From Datnioides undecimradiatus (Eukaryota; Chordata; Actinopteri; Lobotiformes; Datnioididae): a stretch of 64,000 nt of DNA. Below are positions 1 to 12,520 of the stretch, one piece after another. The notes beneath the pieces were generated by a model. The model made no database searches. It was not told the DNA's origin and saw only the letters and a list, made by a program, of their open reading frames with translations. The stretch lies in contig WARS01000013.1 in NCBI GenBank assembly GCA_008933995.1, positions 16,681,806 to 16,745,805 of the forward strand. The letters run 5' to 3'. A program made the position numbers and the translations under genes. The first letter of the stretch is position 1. Every line of letters starts with the position of its first letter.

Positions 1-1469
1 TCATTCACAGTGGCATAAGTAAAACCTCACACATTTTCAAATAATCCAGACAACCTCCAACTCCCCTGTAAATGTTTAAAGTCAGTCAGTCACAGAATTT
101 ATCATCCATGCGCCTAATTTCATTTTAAACTGTGTATACTTCAAATTCATTTTTCCTGAGTTACTTATTATGGCTTGAAGAGAGAGGTATGCTCGTGGTC
201 ATGTTGGTTTGACTGATGACTGTCACAACCTGTCAAACTCAAGCTGTGAAGGTTGCAACATGCTCAGTATCTGAGAATGATGGTAAACCTAAATCCAACT
301 CAAATCTAATGGTTAGTTTGCTGCTTTTCTCTGTGTATATAGTGCATACGACCATTGTCAATTGAAAAGAGGAAAAGCAGCTCTGGGAAACTATAATTTT
401 CAACTCTTCACTGACATCTTAGACAACATATATCCTTAACTGATTAATTGAAAAAGAAGAAGATTTTGTTTTTGAACAATAATGGTTATTTGTGGTAATT
501 AACAAGCCCTTGATGGTGGTTGCAAACTAGAGCTTGATTAAAAATGTTAAGATGGATCTACGTGATTGATGTGATGGTGGATGAAGAGGCCTCTCTCTCT
601 CAGATGGCTGACAGATTACAATGCAGGCAGGGGCGATGGTCCATTAGACCTTCTTCAGACCACTATTTGGTGCTTATGAAGCAGGGTCTTCAATATTCAT
701 ATCAAATCTGAATAAAAGCATGAACTTATCGGGCCTGGATGCATTTAAATATTGAGTAGCCTTCCATCATTTCTTTCCCAGGGCCAGCTCTTGAGATGAA
801 AGGTAAGGGAGTGGAAAGGCCAGGCCTGGTCAAGCGATTCAAAAGTGCTGATATCTGCATCCCTTTGAAAATCAAATGCATTGCCTTTGTCATCGGGAGC
901 TCGTCTTTGATATTTCTTTCTTTTTGTCACCATGATGCCCAGCCTTCTGCTGCGTTAAGGGTAAAACGGCTCCAATATTAATGGTAACTGACTACATTTT
1001 AACATCCATTTGATCCTAAGAGACAGAGACAAGACAGATAGAGAGTCCTGCTGTGCTTCTACAAGAAAGATTAGAAAGAAGGAAGCATGTCCACTGTTGT
1101 ATATGATAATAAAAACAAGTGAGAGTGGCTGTCAGTATACAGACTGCTCAAGGTTGTGGTGATATACACTAGACCTCCAAGCTTCACCTCCAATCTTTGC
1201 AGAGAAATCACATCAACAGAGACAGTAATATGTCCACAGTACATGTGCTTGTTTAAACAAATCATTTACTATGAAAGAATCTGCATTCATTATATTTATC
1301 TACTCTGCCTTTGGACGCGGCAGCTGGACAGTTGAGTGACAGAAGTATTTGTGTACCGGCCAATTACCCTAAAAATAAAAAGTAGTCAAGTCGGTCTTAA
1401 AGGATTAACCCACTTTTTGCACATTTACGTTGATTTCCTACAGTATTATTATGAATGATGAAAAGTTGA
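1..1469. other. Non-coding, nothing recognised
   Basis: AT-rich unique sequence. Open frames on either strand are at most about 64 codons and show no family resemblance. The only simple-sequence feature is a short CT run near 589-601. Confidence 0.7.
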
Positions 1470-1640
1470 AGGTGGCCTTATGTGCAGAGATCACCAAAGT
1501 CACAAGGTTACGTTGTCTGTTGGTGTTGGTGCCGTCCATCTAGTAGATTTTGAGATATTTTGCAGAATGAGTAAAAACGTTGACCCTCTAGTGATGCTAC
1601 AGACCAGTCAGGGGCACCAAATCCATCCAATACTGAAATC
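1470..1640 (-). repeat. Old teleost dispersed repeat, copy A
   Basis: The segment holds GATCACCAAAGTCAC at 1489-1503 and a diverged second version of the same phrase, AGTCAGGGGCACCAA, at 1606-1620. Between them is a stretch reading 'ccatctagtagattttgagatatttt'-like text (about 1535-1560). This arrangement is one I recognise from a very common teleost repeat; I cannot name the family. It lies in the opposite orientation to the longer copy at about 48,955-49,330. The many substitutions suggest an old insertion. A repeat-library search would settle it. Confidence 0.6.
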
Positions 1641-3479
1641 TGCCATCATACAACAACAAAGATGGTTCCTTTTATTTGCAACCCCAGGAAAATGTTTTGT
1701 ATTTTAGGAAGAATTTTTCTTAGATATTAAGTATTGACCCAAAAGTGGCTCCTTTTCCCTGACAAACTCCTCTTCTATTTATTCCAAGCAGTTTTTGTGT
1801 ACCTCTAATACAGCAGGGGATAACTAAACAGCAGCATTGCTGTGGGCTGTTGTCAGGATTCAAACAAGTCGGTTTCCACTTGGGATGGAGCATTTAAAAA
1901 CACTTTTTGTGTTCTAGCTGCTTTTAGAGAATGAATGACAACCTGGATGACCGCAAACACTGACAGGCCATCTTGTGTGTAGAATAAATAAATAAAAATA
2001 AAAAAAATAACTTGAATCTTTGAACCAAGGTGCCCTGCTGCCAGAGCATCATTTTAGGATTACCTGGAATGCTGTCGTGGACGAGGATCCAGCTCGTCAG
2101 AGTGACTCAGGCCTTCCAAGCAGCCTGCTCCACAATCAGAGGGCTTGCCAGCAATCCTAACACGCCATCTGGGATCTGGGTGCAATGATTTCCTTAATGA
2201 CGACCTCAGCATGGGGATGAAGAGGCTAACAGGGACAAGAGGCAAATGCGTCTCCTTGCCAGGACACTAGTCCAGATGAGGTCTCACCAAATACCAGTCC
2301 AGTCCTATCAACTCCCATGAATAATGCTGGAGAGCTGCCTGTAGCCATTCTCACAGCAGGAGTGAGCAGTGAATGTTGTGGAATAGTGCCTTTGTGTATG
2401 TGCATGTCGTCGTGTAATTGTATGATAATAGCAAGTGTTAGCTCTGTCTGCACATGTGTATTTGAAGTGAGGAGTGGTTAATTGGTGCCTCAGGTGACAG
2501 TGGACATTGAGGCATATTGTCAAAGCTGTGAATTCTTACTGAAGCTGACAAGACGGCAGTTATTCTGAGCCATCAAATTGGACATGTCACGACTGACCAT
2601 GCCACTGGGACTGGTCAGACACCAAGAAGACGCGTCTCAGTGCGTCTCGGGGGCCTGGCGTGGGCCGCCTCTCGCTGGGCCTGTTTCCTCTCTGGTGGTG
2701 TATACCAGTGCTTGCCATCAAAACAGCTATTCCTTCTGAGCTGAGGATGTGGCAGATCACTCCCCACGGCACTTCATGATGATCCACACTTTGTCAAACC
2801 TCCTGCACTTTAGACACACTGTCACAACTAAAGAGCTTTGCACCTGTCAGACGCTTTAGTGAAGTTAATAATTAGATTTAGAGTGAGTTCAAGTGAAGTG
2901 TGTTTGAAAGCAGTTTCCCAAATCATCCATTATAACTTAATAGGAAAAGATTTAATGACTTTATTATCCAGCTGAAAAATTATGCATTTGTATTGGTGGG
3001 TCTTTGAAACTGATAAGGCCACTTCTAATCATTGAGCAGGTTTCAAGGACAAGAAGCATGTGCGTATTGAAATCCAGTGACTATACTGTAAAAAGATTGT
3101 GTTTTAATAGCTAATATGTAAGAAGTTGAATGCATTTCCTCAAAAGTGCACATATATCATACTGTCAAACTTTAATAGTAGTTAATATAGTGCATTACAC
3201 TGTCACTGGGTGTTGACAAGAAGGCAAAAAGCTATTAATTCACAATGACAACATTTTGATGATGATGTCTACACAAGAAATTTACAATCTTTTTATGGTC
3301 TGTAGCAGTAGTTGTTGTTTTTTTCATGCCTTTACAACAAGTAAAAATAATTGTGTGGAGCTAAAAATACAGTGAAAATAGTTCCACAGCAGGGGAAAGT
3401 ACCCAGAATAAAGATTGTCCAAGGCATTTGAATGGACCAGACCCACTATATGTAGTAACTGTTTACCTTTTTTTTTAAA
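1641..3479. other. Non-coding, nothing recognised
   Basis: Contains an A/T-rich run of AAATA-like units at 1983-2010 and a GC-richer patch at about 2040-2790. A 66-codon minus-strand frame in that patch (2587-2787) matches nothing I know. A homopurine and T-run patch lies around 3469-3482. Confidence 0.65.
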
Positions 3480-4010
3480 AAAGTGAATCAATCGACTGCA
3501 AAGACACACAAAGCGACATGAAACAACTACAATGAGATGCAAAACAATAGGGAAGAGTGATAAACTAAAAATAGAGAGGTGCAAACAAACAGAAGACAGA
3601 AGACAAATTCAAATTAAAAAAAGCAAAATGATATAAATTGTCTAAAAAGACATAAAAGAAGTGCAAAATAACCACATAGACTCAAAATTACAGTAAAGAG
3701 ATGCCAAACAACCACTGAAAGACATAAAACCTCATAAAGATGCAAAACAACTAAAAAGAGATGCACCACTACCACAGAGACTCAAAGGCAGCAAAGATAT
3801 ACAAAACTATTTAAAGAAACTCTAAACAACAACCCAGCAAAAACTCTAAAGGGATACGACATGACTGCAGAGACAGAAAATTAGCTCACATAGTTGCAAA
3901 ACTACAAACACAGCTGTTGGAGGTGTTTTGTGTCTCTTTCAATCCGGATGTCTTACTCCTACTTCAGGTGGCAATTAGCATGTCCGTGTCCAGGGAGCCT
4001 GGTATTTATA
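3480..4010 (+). repeat. Degenerate short-unit dispersed repeat, copy 1
   Basis: About 400 bp are made of degenerate units of roughly 20 bases with the sense 'gatgcaaaacaactacaaagag', e.g. AGAGATGCCAAACAACCACT at 3695-3714 and AAGATGCAAAACAACTAAAA near 3737. They are followed by a non-repetitive tail near 3935-4005 (CTACTTCAGGTGGC, then TGTCCAGGGAGCC). The same order, unit array then tail, occurs at 24,180-24,490. From memory this is a widespread teleost repeat; both copies here are decayed. Confidence 0.65.
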
Positions 4011-4889
4011 AAGTGAGAATGTGCAATACTTCAGACCAGACACAGTTTTCTACAGGTAGCTGCAGGTGAAACGATGAGTTTAAATTTAGGCGAGAGACTG
4101 AGTTTATGATGTTGGACAACAAGTATGACTGTGTTATTATTTTTACAGTTGACACAGCAGTAACATTTAAACAATGATTTAGTTATAATTATTAATGAGT
4201 AGCACACAGTATAATTCATTTTAATTACACCCCGACCATTATTATTCCCCTGTGTTAATTTTTATTTTTTTTAAATCCTGAATTTGGAAGTGCTTTGTAT
4301 GTTTCTATCCGAGTACTAATCACTTCTTGGCAATTAATAATTACTGTTTGAATGAGATCTCATTGCTGATGGGGATTTACTGGTAGTCAGGTACATGTGA
4401 CTGTCAGTAATTCAATTGTATTTCCCCGATGCAATATTGCACTTCATCTTCGCTGCAACTGAGGGACTAGATATGAGCTTCGTGCACATGTGCTCAGTTT
4501 TCATAACAAGTATGATTCATGAAACAGACCCCGTCTAATGTGAATCCACACAGTTTTTGGGCACTGGTTTTTAAATAAAGATTCTCAACACAGTTTTACT
4601 AATTTAACAAATGAGCCCCTGTTGCGTGAATCTTTACCCCAGTCTGCCCCCTGTTTGAAAAGTTTCTAAAAAAGCCCCTGTAAGTAACTTGTCACATTAT
4701 AGCAATCTTTAATTCATCAAAATCCTCAAGTAAAGAGAACATAATAATCTGTATTCCTACCAGAAGAACATAAAAAGGTTTCCAGGGACTGCTGTGCACA
4801 TTACCACCACTCTGACTCCATTTTCAGAAGTATAAAGTAACTCTACATTCTCTCCCAAAGGTATTGAAACCCTGCATAAAAATGTTCTG
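4011..4889. other. Non-coding, nothing recognised
   Basis: AT-rich with a T-rich run near 4260-4275. No open frame above 62 codons. Nothing else stands out. Confidence 0.65.
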
Positions 4890-6260
4890 TTACAATGCTG
4901 GCTGCCAACAGTGATCTGAGCTCTCTCTTTCCCCTGGTGCAGCATGCAGTTGCCACAATAACTCTGGTGTTACAGCAAAAACTGGGACAGCCGCGAGCCC
5001 TGGTGCACACCCCGCTAATTCACCACTTGTTTTTCCTGGCAGGGGTACATTCAGTACACACCGTACTCCAGCTGAATGAGGAAACAATCGATATGCCATT
5101 GGCTCCGCGAACAGGATTTAGCTCCAATTAGATTCAATTTACAGGTGTCATGCTTGAGATTACTTTGTTTTGACAGAGTTGGGAAGGGAGAAGGTAATAA
5201 GCAGAAATGTTAAATGAAGGAGCCAGGCAACACAGAGCACAGCCTCAGGATTATCACCCACAGTAACCGGATTGGGGATTTTAGTTGAAATTTGAGATTG
5301 CCGAGATTGATCTTCTCCTCTGGAGAAAAGTTCAAACAGGGGACAGGTTTTCTTTTCTTTTAAGCTTAACCACAGTGTTTGGGGGGGAAATGGTGGTATC
5401 TGAGTGCCTCTCCTATAAAGCAAACTATTTGCACTGACAGCTGATGATTTTATGTCTCCGCACCCACCGCTCGCAGCTCCCTCACTCTCCTCCCACTGCA
5501 CCACCACATAGTTTCTATTACCTTTCCTCTCTCCGGGCACATGGGTCTTCACTTGCTATCGCCTGCGCAGAAACGGCAGAATACAATCATTCAATTTTTA
5601 TTTTTTTTTTGCCTTGGGTGAACACTCCAATTCCCTGTATGGATGGAGACCATTACAGATCAGACAGCGCACGGGGGAATGTGTCACGGTGGATCGTCAG
5701 CCCAGAGAGTCACAGGTGGACACGTGACAAGTCATTAAGTCTCAGCTCTGTCCCCGTGTAGGAGGGAGTGCCCTGGGTCAAATGGAGACAGTGACTGTAG
5801 AAGTGTAGCGGAGACAGACAGCGATCATAACAGGCCTAATGGGCAGGACTAATGGTGCAATGGGCTCCAATTACAGGCCTTTCTGACAGCTGCTCACCAC
5901 CACTCTGGCTTCACCTGCACTGGGAGCGCCAAGCAACCGATGGCCGGCCAGTTGAGGACATTGTTAGCCTCGCATAGAGTTATCTCCCCGGACTCCCTGC
6001 AGGAGACAATGGTCCACTGCACGCAATTTAAGGACTTCACTGTGGATAGAGGAATTTTGCTTTATGGGCAAAGAGACTGTATTTTTATCTGCAGTTGACA
6101 GTTTATGAGAGAAGTTGAGGTAATATTGGGTGACGGGAGTTTTTCCTGTCCTCTCTGATCGTCTTATTGAGCTGAATTCAGAGGTCATCGTTTAGTTTAT
6201 CACTAATGTCAATACGTCTGGAAAAGGCTGAGCTCAGAGCCCTCAGCGGATGGCGACGGT
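4890..6260. other. Candidate non-coding regulatory block
   Basis: GC-richer than its surroundings, with retained CpGs and few simple repeats. Homeodomain-type CAATTA cores occur at 5125-5130 and 5868-5873, each inside the shared string GCTCCAATTA. An ATCGAT and an ATTGG lie close together near 5087-5101. Open frames of 130 codons (minus, 5160-5552) and 105 codons (plus, 5444-5761) overlap each other and resemble no protein I know, so I treat them as chance. Calling this conserved or regulatory is inference from texture only; no alignment was made. A T-run lies at about 5598-5610. Confidence 0.3.
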
Positions 6261-7399
6261 ATATCACAGACATTATTTTCCCAGAATTCTCATCAAAATA
6301 TTAATTGTGCTGCTGCACTGGGCTTCACAGCTTCAATCCATTTTCTAGGAGTACATTAAATGAGGAGTTGGTCCTTCCTTGGAAACCCCGCCCGCTAATG
6401 TTGCCCAGCATTATGAACACACATTTGTCTTTGAGGAGGGCAGCTTGTCCTGCTAGTGAATTACTCTCCAGCAGTAAAGGAATATTCATTCACTTACTGC
6501 TGGAGCAACCTGTCTGCTTCCTGCCCTGCTAAATGGCTCTGGATCATTATCAGTGATAGAGAGAGGGGTTTTTTCATCTTCTCAGTGTCTTGGCAAGTGC
6601 GTTGTTTACAGTGTGTGTTCGACTAAACACCCTAGCTCAGCATTTGTGTTGATGGATTAAAGCTTGTTACGATGGCAGAAGCATTTTGGGCCGTCAGTGA
6701 AGCACGTCACTCCTCAGCACATTAATCATTTATTTTGGTGAGAGGTTGAATTATTAAAGAGAAAAATTTTGGTTTGTTACAAGTGGGGAGTTGTTATTTG
6801 ATTGCTGGCCATCATTTCTGTTGGGTCTGATCCTACTGTACTCACCACAATAACTGCTAAGACCTGAGTACACATGCTACAGATGAGACAAGAAACATAA
6901 ACAGTTTAATCGGAAGATCTAAACCACTTCATGTGGAGGTGAATCCAAACATGTGCTTCGTAGAAAATTTTGCTGATGATCCTTGTACCTGTGGACTTCT
7001 TTTTAGCAATGTCCCAGACCTCATATGACTTCTCTTCATGCATGAATCACTCATACAAGCTGATCTGTTAGAGTTACCCCTACACTGAGGTACCGGTCCA
7101 GTTCTCCATTTAAAGGGTTGAATTCCACAGCTCCGCAGCCTAGATCTGAAGAATTGTAGCTGGTGTAGGCGACTCGCCCAGCTACTAACCGCACATCCAA
7201 GCGTCTGCCTTGCTACCTCTGATGCTGCATCTGACTGAATAGCCCTAGAGTCAAACACAGCCTCAGTCACGCCCGTTAACGGCAGCTCCCCTTTATACGG
7301 ATCAGGGCTCTTGTTACTGTTGCTAGGTTATACTTTAGAGGCCTAAAAATACGGCCCCAAGGCTTGATTTATACTGGTAGACTAGAGTAACCTATAAGA
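6261..7399. other. Non-coding; possible repeat remnant near 7080-7390
   Basis: The part at about 7080-7390 is denser in CpG and carries a 113-codon minus-strand frame (6929-7270) without recognisable motifs. Its end, around 7340-7370 (GGCTTGATTTATACTGG), reminds me of teleost transposon-derived repeats, but not firmly enough to assign it. The rest shows nothing. Confidence 0.4.
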
Positions 7400-9161
7400 A
7401 CAGCTAAGATGTAATCACACTTTCCCTTTAACTTTACTCATTAGCGTAGTAATAATTCAATGCCCAGAAGTTAATGTCTTTAATTGCAGATCATTCCTCT
7501 TTATTTCAGTAATTTTTGGCAGTGGCAAGCAACGGCTTTAATCGTTAGTCTATCATTTCAAAACAGTAAAATATGATTAAAATAACTGATACTCATTGAG
7601 CTGGAGCTGAACCGTTGTAATCCAATTTGATGAGATGGAGAGAAAAGTCATTTGGACAAAACGACTCCTCCTTTGCTGCCAGTCTTGGGATCCTTGGTGA
7701 CTCTGTTGGACTTGTAAAAGTCCCAACAGTCACCATCGTACATCATCGTACAATCAACACATGACCCAAGGGTGGAAAGCCCCATGAGCTCTTGTTCAAC
7801 CTGTTGACCATTTGACTTCCCCTTTTCGCCCCCCTGTCTCCAAGTGACTCAGTGACACCTCAACCCCATCTGTTCAGCTCATTGTTCAATGTTTCACAAA
7901 ATGTTTTTCTCATTTCTAAAACTTTTCCATTCTCTTGATGATTTAAACACATCTCACAATCATCTTAAAAATCACTTCAAATCAACATGTCATTCCATAC
8001 AGTGTAATTTTCTTCAGAAAAGTACAATTATTTCTTCATATTCATGTTATTTTGTTCATTATAATCAACATTTCCCTTTATTATTAATTAATTATTAAGT
8101 GCATCTTGCTTCTGTAGCTGTTTTTAAAGTTCTGTGTTTTCCTTCATTCGGTTGGAAAGCACCTCACTGTTTCTTGCTGACCTTTAGAAAGTCCCTTGAG
8201 TCCCTCCTTAGGCTACGATGGCACGGACTGCCTTTCAACCTTATTTGACAGTTCCTAAATAGCACATTTATCAGGTGAAAGTGAATCCAGCAACAAACAA
8301 AATTCACATCCTCTTTAATGAGCCTCACACAGTCTTTCTGCACAAGTTAAATACCAGAATCTTGTAAAAAAGAACCTAAAATAACAATGGAGGAAATAAA
8401 CCATATGCAAATGATTCTTCTGTTCAGCGTATTAGTGACATTAGTGTGATTTATATCGCAGCTTGCAAAACAAAGTTTCTGCTAAAATTCAGTGTTGCTC
8501 ACAATAGTGCACTGTGTATCTGTAATATCTAACAAATGTTGGCTTCCTTCCTCATAACACATTTGCTAAGCTGTTTTTTAAAAAATATTTAGAAACCTGT
8601 ATTGTTTCCCTCTCTGTGTATTTACACTGCTCTTTCTCATCTGTGCCTGAGCACTAACACCACTGGTTAAAAACTTCACTTGATACCTTAAAGAATGAGA
8701 TTTATTTTCCTTTTAAACTTTGTGTCAATGTATTTCCTCCTAATTTGTGTCACTTTGTCTCTTTGAGCTGACACGGTGTTGACACCCTTTGCAAGACCAC
8801 AGCCATTGTTGCTACATGTTTCATGTAATTTTATGGATTAAAAGGACTTCAAAGGGAGAATCTCTTTTACTTTTGGGTGAGAGTTTTGTGAGTGAATATA
8901 TAACACACTGAGACAACAGACATTTAGAAATGCAAATATGTTGTTGAGTGAGGCCCAATGTGATTACTACTGATGGGGCTGTGGGACAAAACTATGAAAA
9001 TAAGACCCAACCTGTAATAAATCACAATTATCCTTTAACTCCTTAAATGTTTGACACACTTGAAGTATATTGGTTATTGATATACCATGATGTACATAAC
9101 CCTTAGAACTGCAATATATCAGATTTATAGTCTTTATATCCAGGCCCCTGACTCAGTTTTA

Positions 9162-9166
<5 letters not shown>
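7400..9166. other. Non-coding, nothing recognised
   Basis: AT-rich unique DNA. No open frame above 69 codons and no repeats of note. Confidence 0.7.

Positions 9167-9197
<31 letters not shown>
9167..9197. repeat. (TG)n microsatellite
   Basis: Uninterrupted TG dinucleotide run of 31 bases (15.5 units). Confidence 0.98.
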
Positions 9198-9199
<2 letters not shown>

Positions 9200-10985
9200 A
9201 CCTGGCACCTCCAGCTCAGCATTCCTCACCACAAACGGGACCTCTGCATGCCAATTACTCAACAGATAATATCTGTGGTGACTATGTGACTGGAAGGTTC
9301 ATTACCACACTGAACTCGAACCAGCATTAGCCTCTCCCAAGTAAGGTTATATACATACTCAATATTGCATTTCAATAGGCTAACCTCAGCAGTTGCGGTT
9401 TAACGTGTCAACCCTCAGAGCTCCGCAGAAGACTTCACAGCTCTATTATAAAAGTCAGTGGGTCACGCTCTGAACAGACATTATTCTCATATTAAACAGC
9501 AATCTGCTCTTGCATACTGTCTCGCTCAGACCATTTGTTATTCCGCAGACAACCACACGCTCCACACAGGGAGTCTGGAGAACCACGCTGCACTTTCTTC
9601 ATTCGTTTTTTTTTTTTTTCTTTGTCAGAATTTATTCTTAATCCTGTGTGGCCCGGCTGGTGTGGAATTCAAGAAGGGCAGCACACGGCGCACAATTAAG
9701 TCCCCGATGTGCTGTAATAGCACGGGTGCTTATTTTTGTCTACTGTGTTATGGTTATAGTTGATTGGGGTTATATAAAATCTCTGCTGTCCAGTCACTGA
9801 AAAATGAACATGATAGCTCATGGTGTGTTGTTTTTTTTCCCTCTGAAAAAAACAAAAAACAAAAAAAACAATGTTTGAGCTGCAAGCCTGTTTGCTGTGT
9901 GTGTTTTTGTTTTGGCTCTTTTTCTGTCCATGGTGTCAGTCATCAGGTCAAAAAACAACACTGGACTAATTCCCTAAAGATTCCTTTGAAAAGAAACTTA
10001 GAAAAAAAACACTTGCTTTCCTTATTCCTTTTTAAAACCAGTGTGTGTACATGAGGGACATCTCCTCCCATGTTGCGTGGCTTTTTGTCTGATAGAGAGG
10101 GAAGTAGACGTGTAAGTCTCTTCTTCCATCCTCCAAGCAGTATCTGTTTTATAGGGAGTCTCCAGAACTCAATTTCCATGTCATTTAAGGCCTGGCCAAG
10201 AGAAGAGTGGTAGTCAAAGGTGTAAAATTTGCCCTTATCTACCCTCCACACTCAGACACATATTTATCCCCTCACGTCTTTACAACACACAGTGCTATCA
10301 TTTACTGCCAAATCATCTCATAACGGTGTCACACTGTATTTCAAGAATATGGAGCAGAAAAAGATCTTTTAAGGTTGGTTGTTTAACCGTGGAATTTGAT
10401 TGAAAGAGTGTATCTGTGGAAACAAGGATGAATACTGTCAGACGCAAGAAAATGTTATTTCAGGCCAGGTAATGACAGCAAACCTAGAGGTGCTGCTGGT
10501 GTATTATATACAGCTGCCTGTCCAACAGAGGTGCGCAGTGCACGCAGCATTTTTTTGAGAAATGAGTGTGCATATATTGTTTTCTTCATGTTCCACACAT
10601 TGATACAAGCACACAAACCCAGAGACACGGTTAGAGTGAGCTTTATCTGCTGTTTGTGCAGCTACACTGCTTTTTATGTATGGAATATCTACCATAGTTG
10701 TCTTTGTACATGTTTTATGAGTCGTCTTCCCTCGTTTCCACTAAATATTTGACTGTTTACTTACAACACCAGAGCCAGTCTTGAACAGGTTTACACTCTC
10801 CTCATCGCCTCGATGAGTCACCGCAACAGCACCACATGCAGAATCTTGTCTGAGAGAAATCACGCTTTATTTTAACCCACTCTATTTACCTTTTACAAGG
10901 ACATCAAAACTTATATTATACTTTTCATTGCACAACTAAAGACACTTTAATGTAGCTGTACGCAGATATAAGGACGGTTGGATTA
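9198..10985. other. Non-coding; denser patch at 9440-9735
   Basis: The patch at about 9440-9735 has CpG-containing, low-repeat sequence of the kind seen in conserved non-coding elements, interrupted by a T-run at 9606-9619. From 9830 to 9870 there is an A-rich stretch with AAAAAAC-like units. Overlapping open frames at 9458-9763 (101 codons) and 9943-10251 (minus, 102 codons) match nothing I recognise. Confidence 0.45.
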
Positions 10986-11100
10986 GAAGAGTTTACCAAT
11001 CTCATGTCTGTACAGTACAGTAATTATCTAGCAGATGTCAGCAGTCAGTTAGCTTAGCTTAGCATAAAGCCTGCAAACAGGGAGCAACTGCTTCAATGGC
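10986..11100 (+). repeat. Teleost dispersed repeat (TTAGCTTAGC family)
   Basis: Contains TTAGCTTAGCTTAGCATAAA at 11049-11068, followed by GCCTGCAAACAGGGAGCAAC. It is preceded by CTCATGTCTGTACAGTACAG at about 11002-11021. I recognise this combination from many perciform fish sequences as a dispersed repeat. The copy looks diverged and probably truncated. The family name is unknown to me. Confidence 0.7.
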
Positions 11101-12315
11101 TCCATGCAGAAGTAACAATAACCTATCTGTTATGAAACTGTGTGAATGTCATGCATGCAGATGTATTAACATATAAACAGTTACATGTTTGAAGTTAAGG
11201 ATTTGTGCTTCTGTGTAAGAATGAGATACTGCTGTGATTATATGATTACAGCCATGTTATATTGTTCATTATTTACACCATGTATCACTTAAAAATCCTT
11301 AAACACATTCTAGTGTGTTGCATTATAATATATTAAGTAGTTATACTGCTTAATGCAAATTAGGGGGATTGAAGTGTTTTCTTTTCCCTGGAATTGTGCA
11401 TTTACAGTATGCATGCATATCTGGTCATTAGTTTTGGTAATCTTGTTAGTGTCACCAAGATTAAAGAGACTGCTGTTAACATGCAGGCCACAAATAGCAA
11501 GCATCCGGTGTAAAAGCATAATGAAGGTGAAACCTGCCTGTCAGTCAAAGTATCAAGCTTTCACTCATTCATTTATCCTTTTCTCATATTTCTTGTCCAG
11601 TTCCAGCTACAAATCATCCAGATCTTCACTTGACTGTCACGGTGCAGTTAAGGTATGACTGTGAGAGGTGTGTCCTCTAATGGGTGTCATTTCCCTGCAC
11701 ACGCTGATGATCAGCCTGTGTGCTGGAGCTGCAACAGAGGTACGATGTAGAACGCCATGTTCTCATTATGATCACTGGAAATAATCAGAGCATCCATCCA
11801 TCCATTTATTCTGTCCATTTCCCAGCATCATTCTTACTCGCACTGCAGGGCTTGTGCGTGCATTGGGTGAAAGGCAATGAAAAGCAATGGCATCGCTGGG
11901 TTGTGTTAATTTCGGCCTAGTTTCCCTTGAAATCTTTTTTCCCATACATGTTCATTACAAAGGAAAAGGCTACAAAGAACATTTCCAATACAGTACACAC
12001 ATTCAAAAACGAGTCTTTGAATCATCAGTTTAAATATATATTTACAAGCAAGATTTGAGATCGTTTTTGTTATTCATGTGTGCAGATAGACAGCCCGGAG
12101 GGGAGTCTAATGGGAAGTGGGAGAAACTTTTAAAGAGCAGCTTTAACTAAAATAATGAGCTGCCATGTTTGAATAACTTTGAAAAACAGCCATGAGGGAC
12201 ATATCTAAAACCAAGATCATGACATATCAGAGTATGTGTAATTACCAGTCTCTAAGCTGTAAATAGTGTTTACAGCAACATCCAAGTTGTAATTACAACT
12301 GGAAGCTTTCCAAAA
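11101..12315. other. Non-coding, nothing recognised
   Basis: AT-rich. Two overlapping plus-strand frames (11353-11658 and 11720-11920) have no family signal. A short CATC-unit run lies near 11791-11805. Confidence 0.65.
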
Positions 12316-12520
12316 CACTTAAAGGGACAGTCCACCAATTCTACACCATAAGATCAGTTTACTCGTAATGAGAAGAACTTATCAGCCTGTGACAACAGGT
12401 GTGTGTATATTCTGCCTTCTGTGTCTCTGGAGGAGCTTTCCGAAGCTTGAAATCAACCCAGATTATGTCACTGGGGTCATTGGGATTGAAGAAATTGGGA
12501 TTGTGAAAATTTGTGCTATA
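12316..12520 (+). repeat. Probable teleost dispersed repeat
   Basis: Begins with TTAAAGGGACAGTCCACCAA near 12318-12337 and continues with AGTTTACTCGTAATGAGAAG and CAGATTATGTCACTGGGGTC. This order resembles a common teleost repeat, recalled from memory and not verified. A 70-codon frame (12368-12580) runs through it and is likely incidental. Confidence 0.45.

Noticed and set aside
5160..5761. Overlapping 130-codon (minus) and 105-codon (plus) frames
   Set aside because: They lie on opposite strands over the same DNA, have no domain, signal or splice context, and look like chance in a GC-richer patch.
6929..7270. 113-codon minus-strand frame
   Set aside because: No family match, and the DNA may be a transposon remnant.
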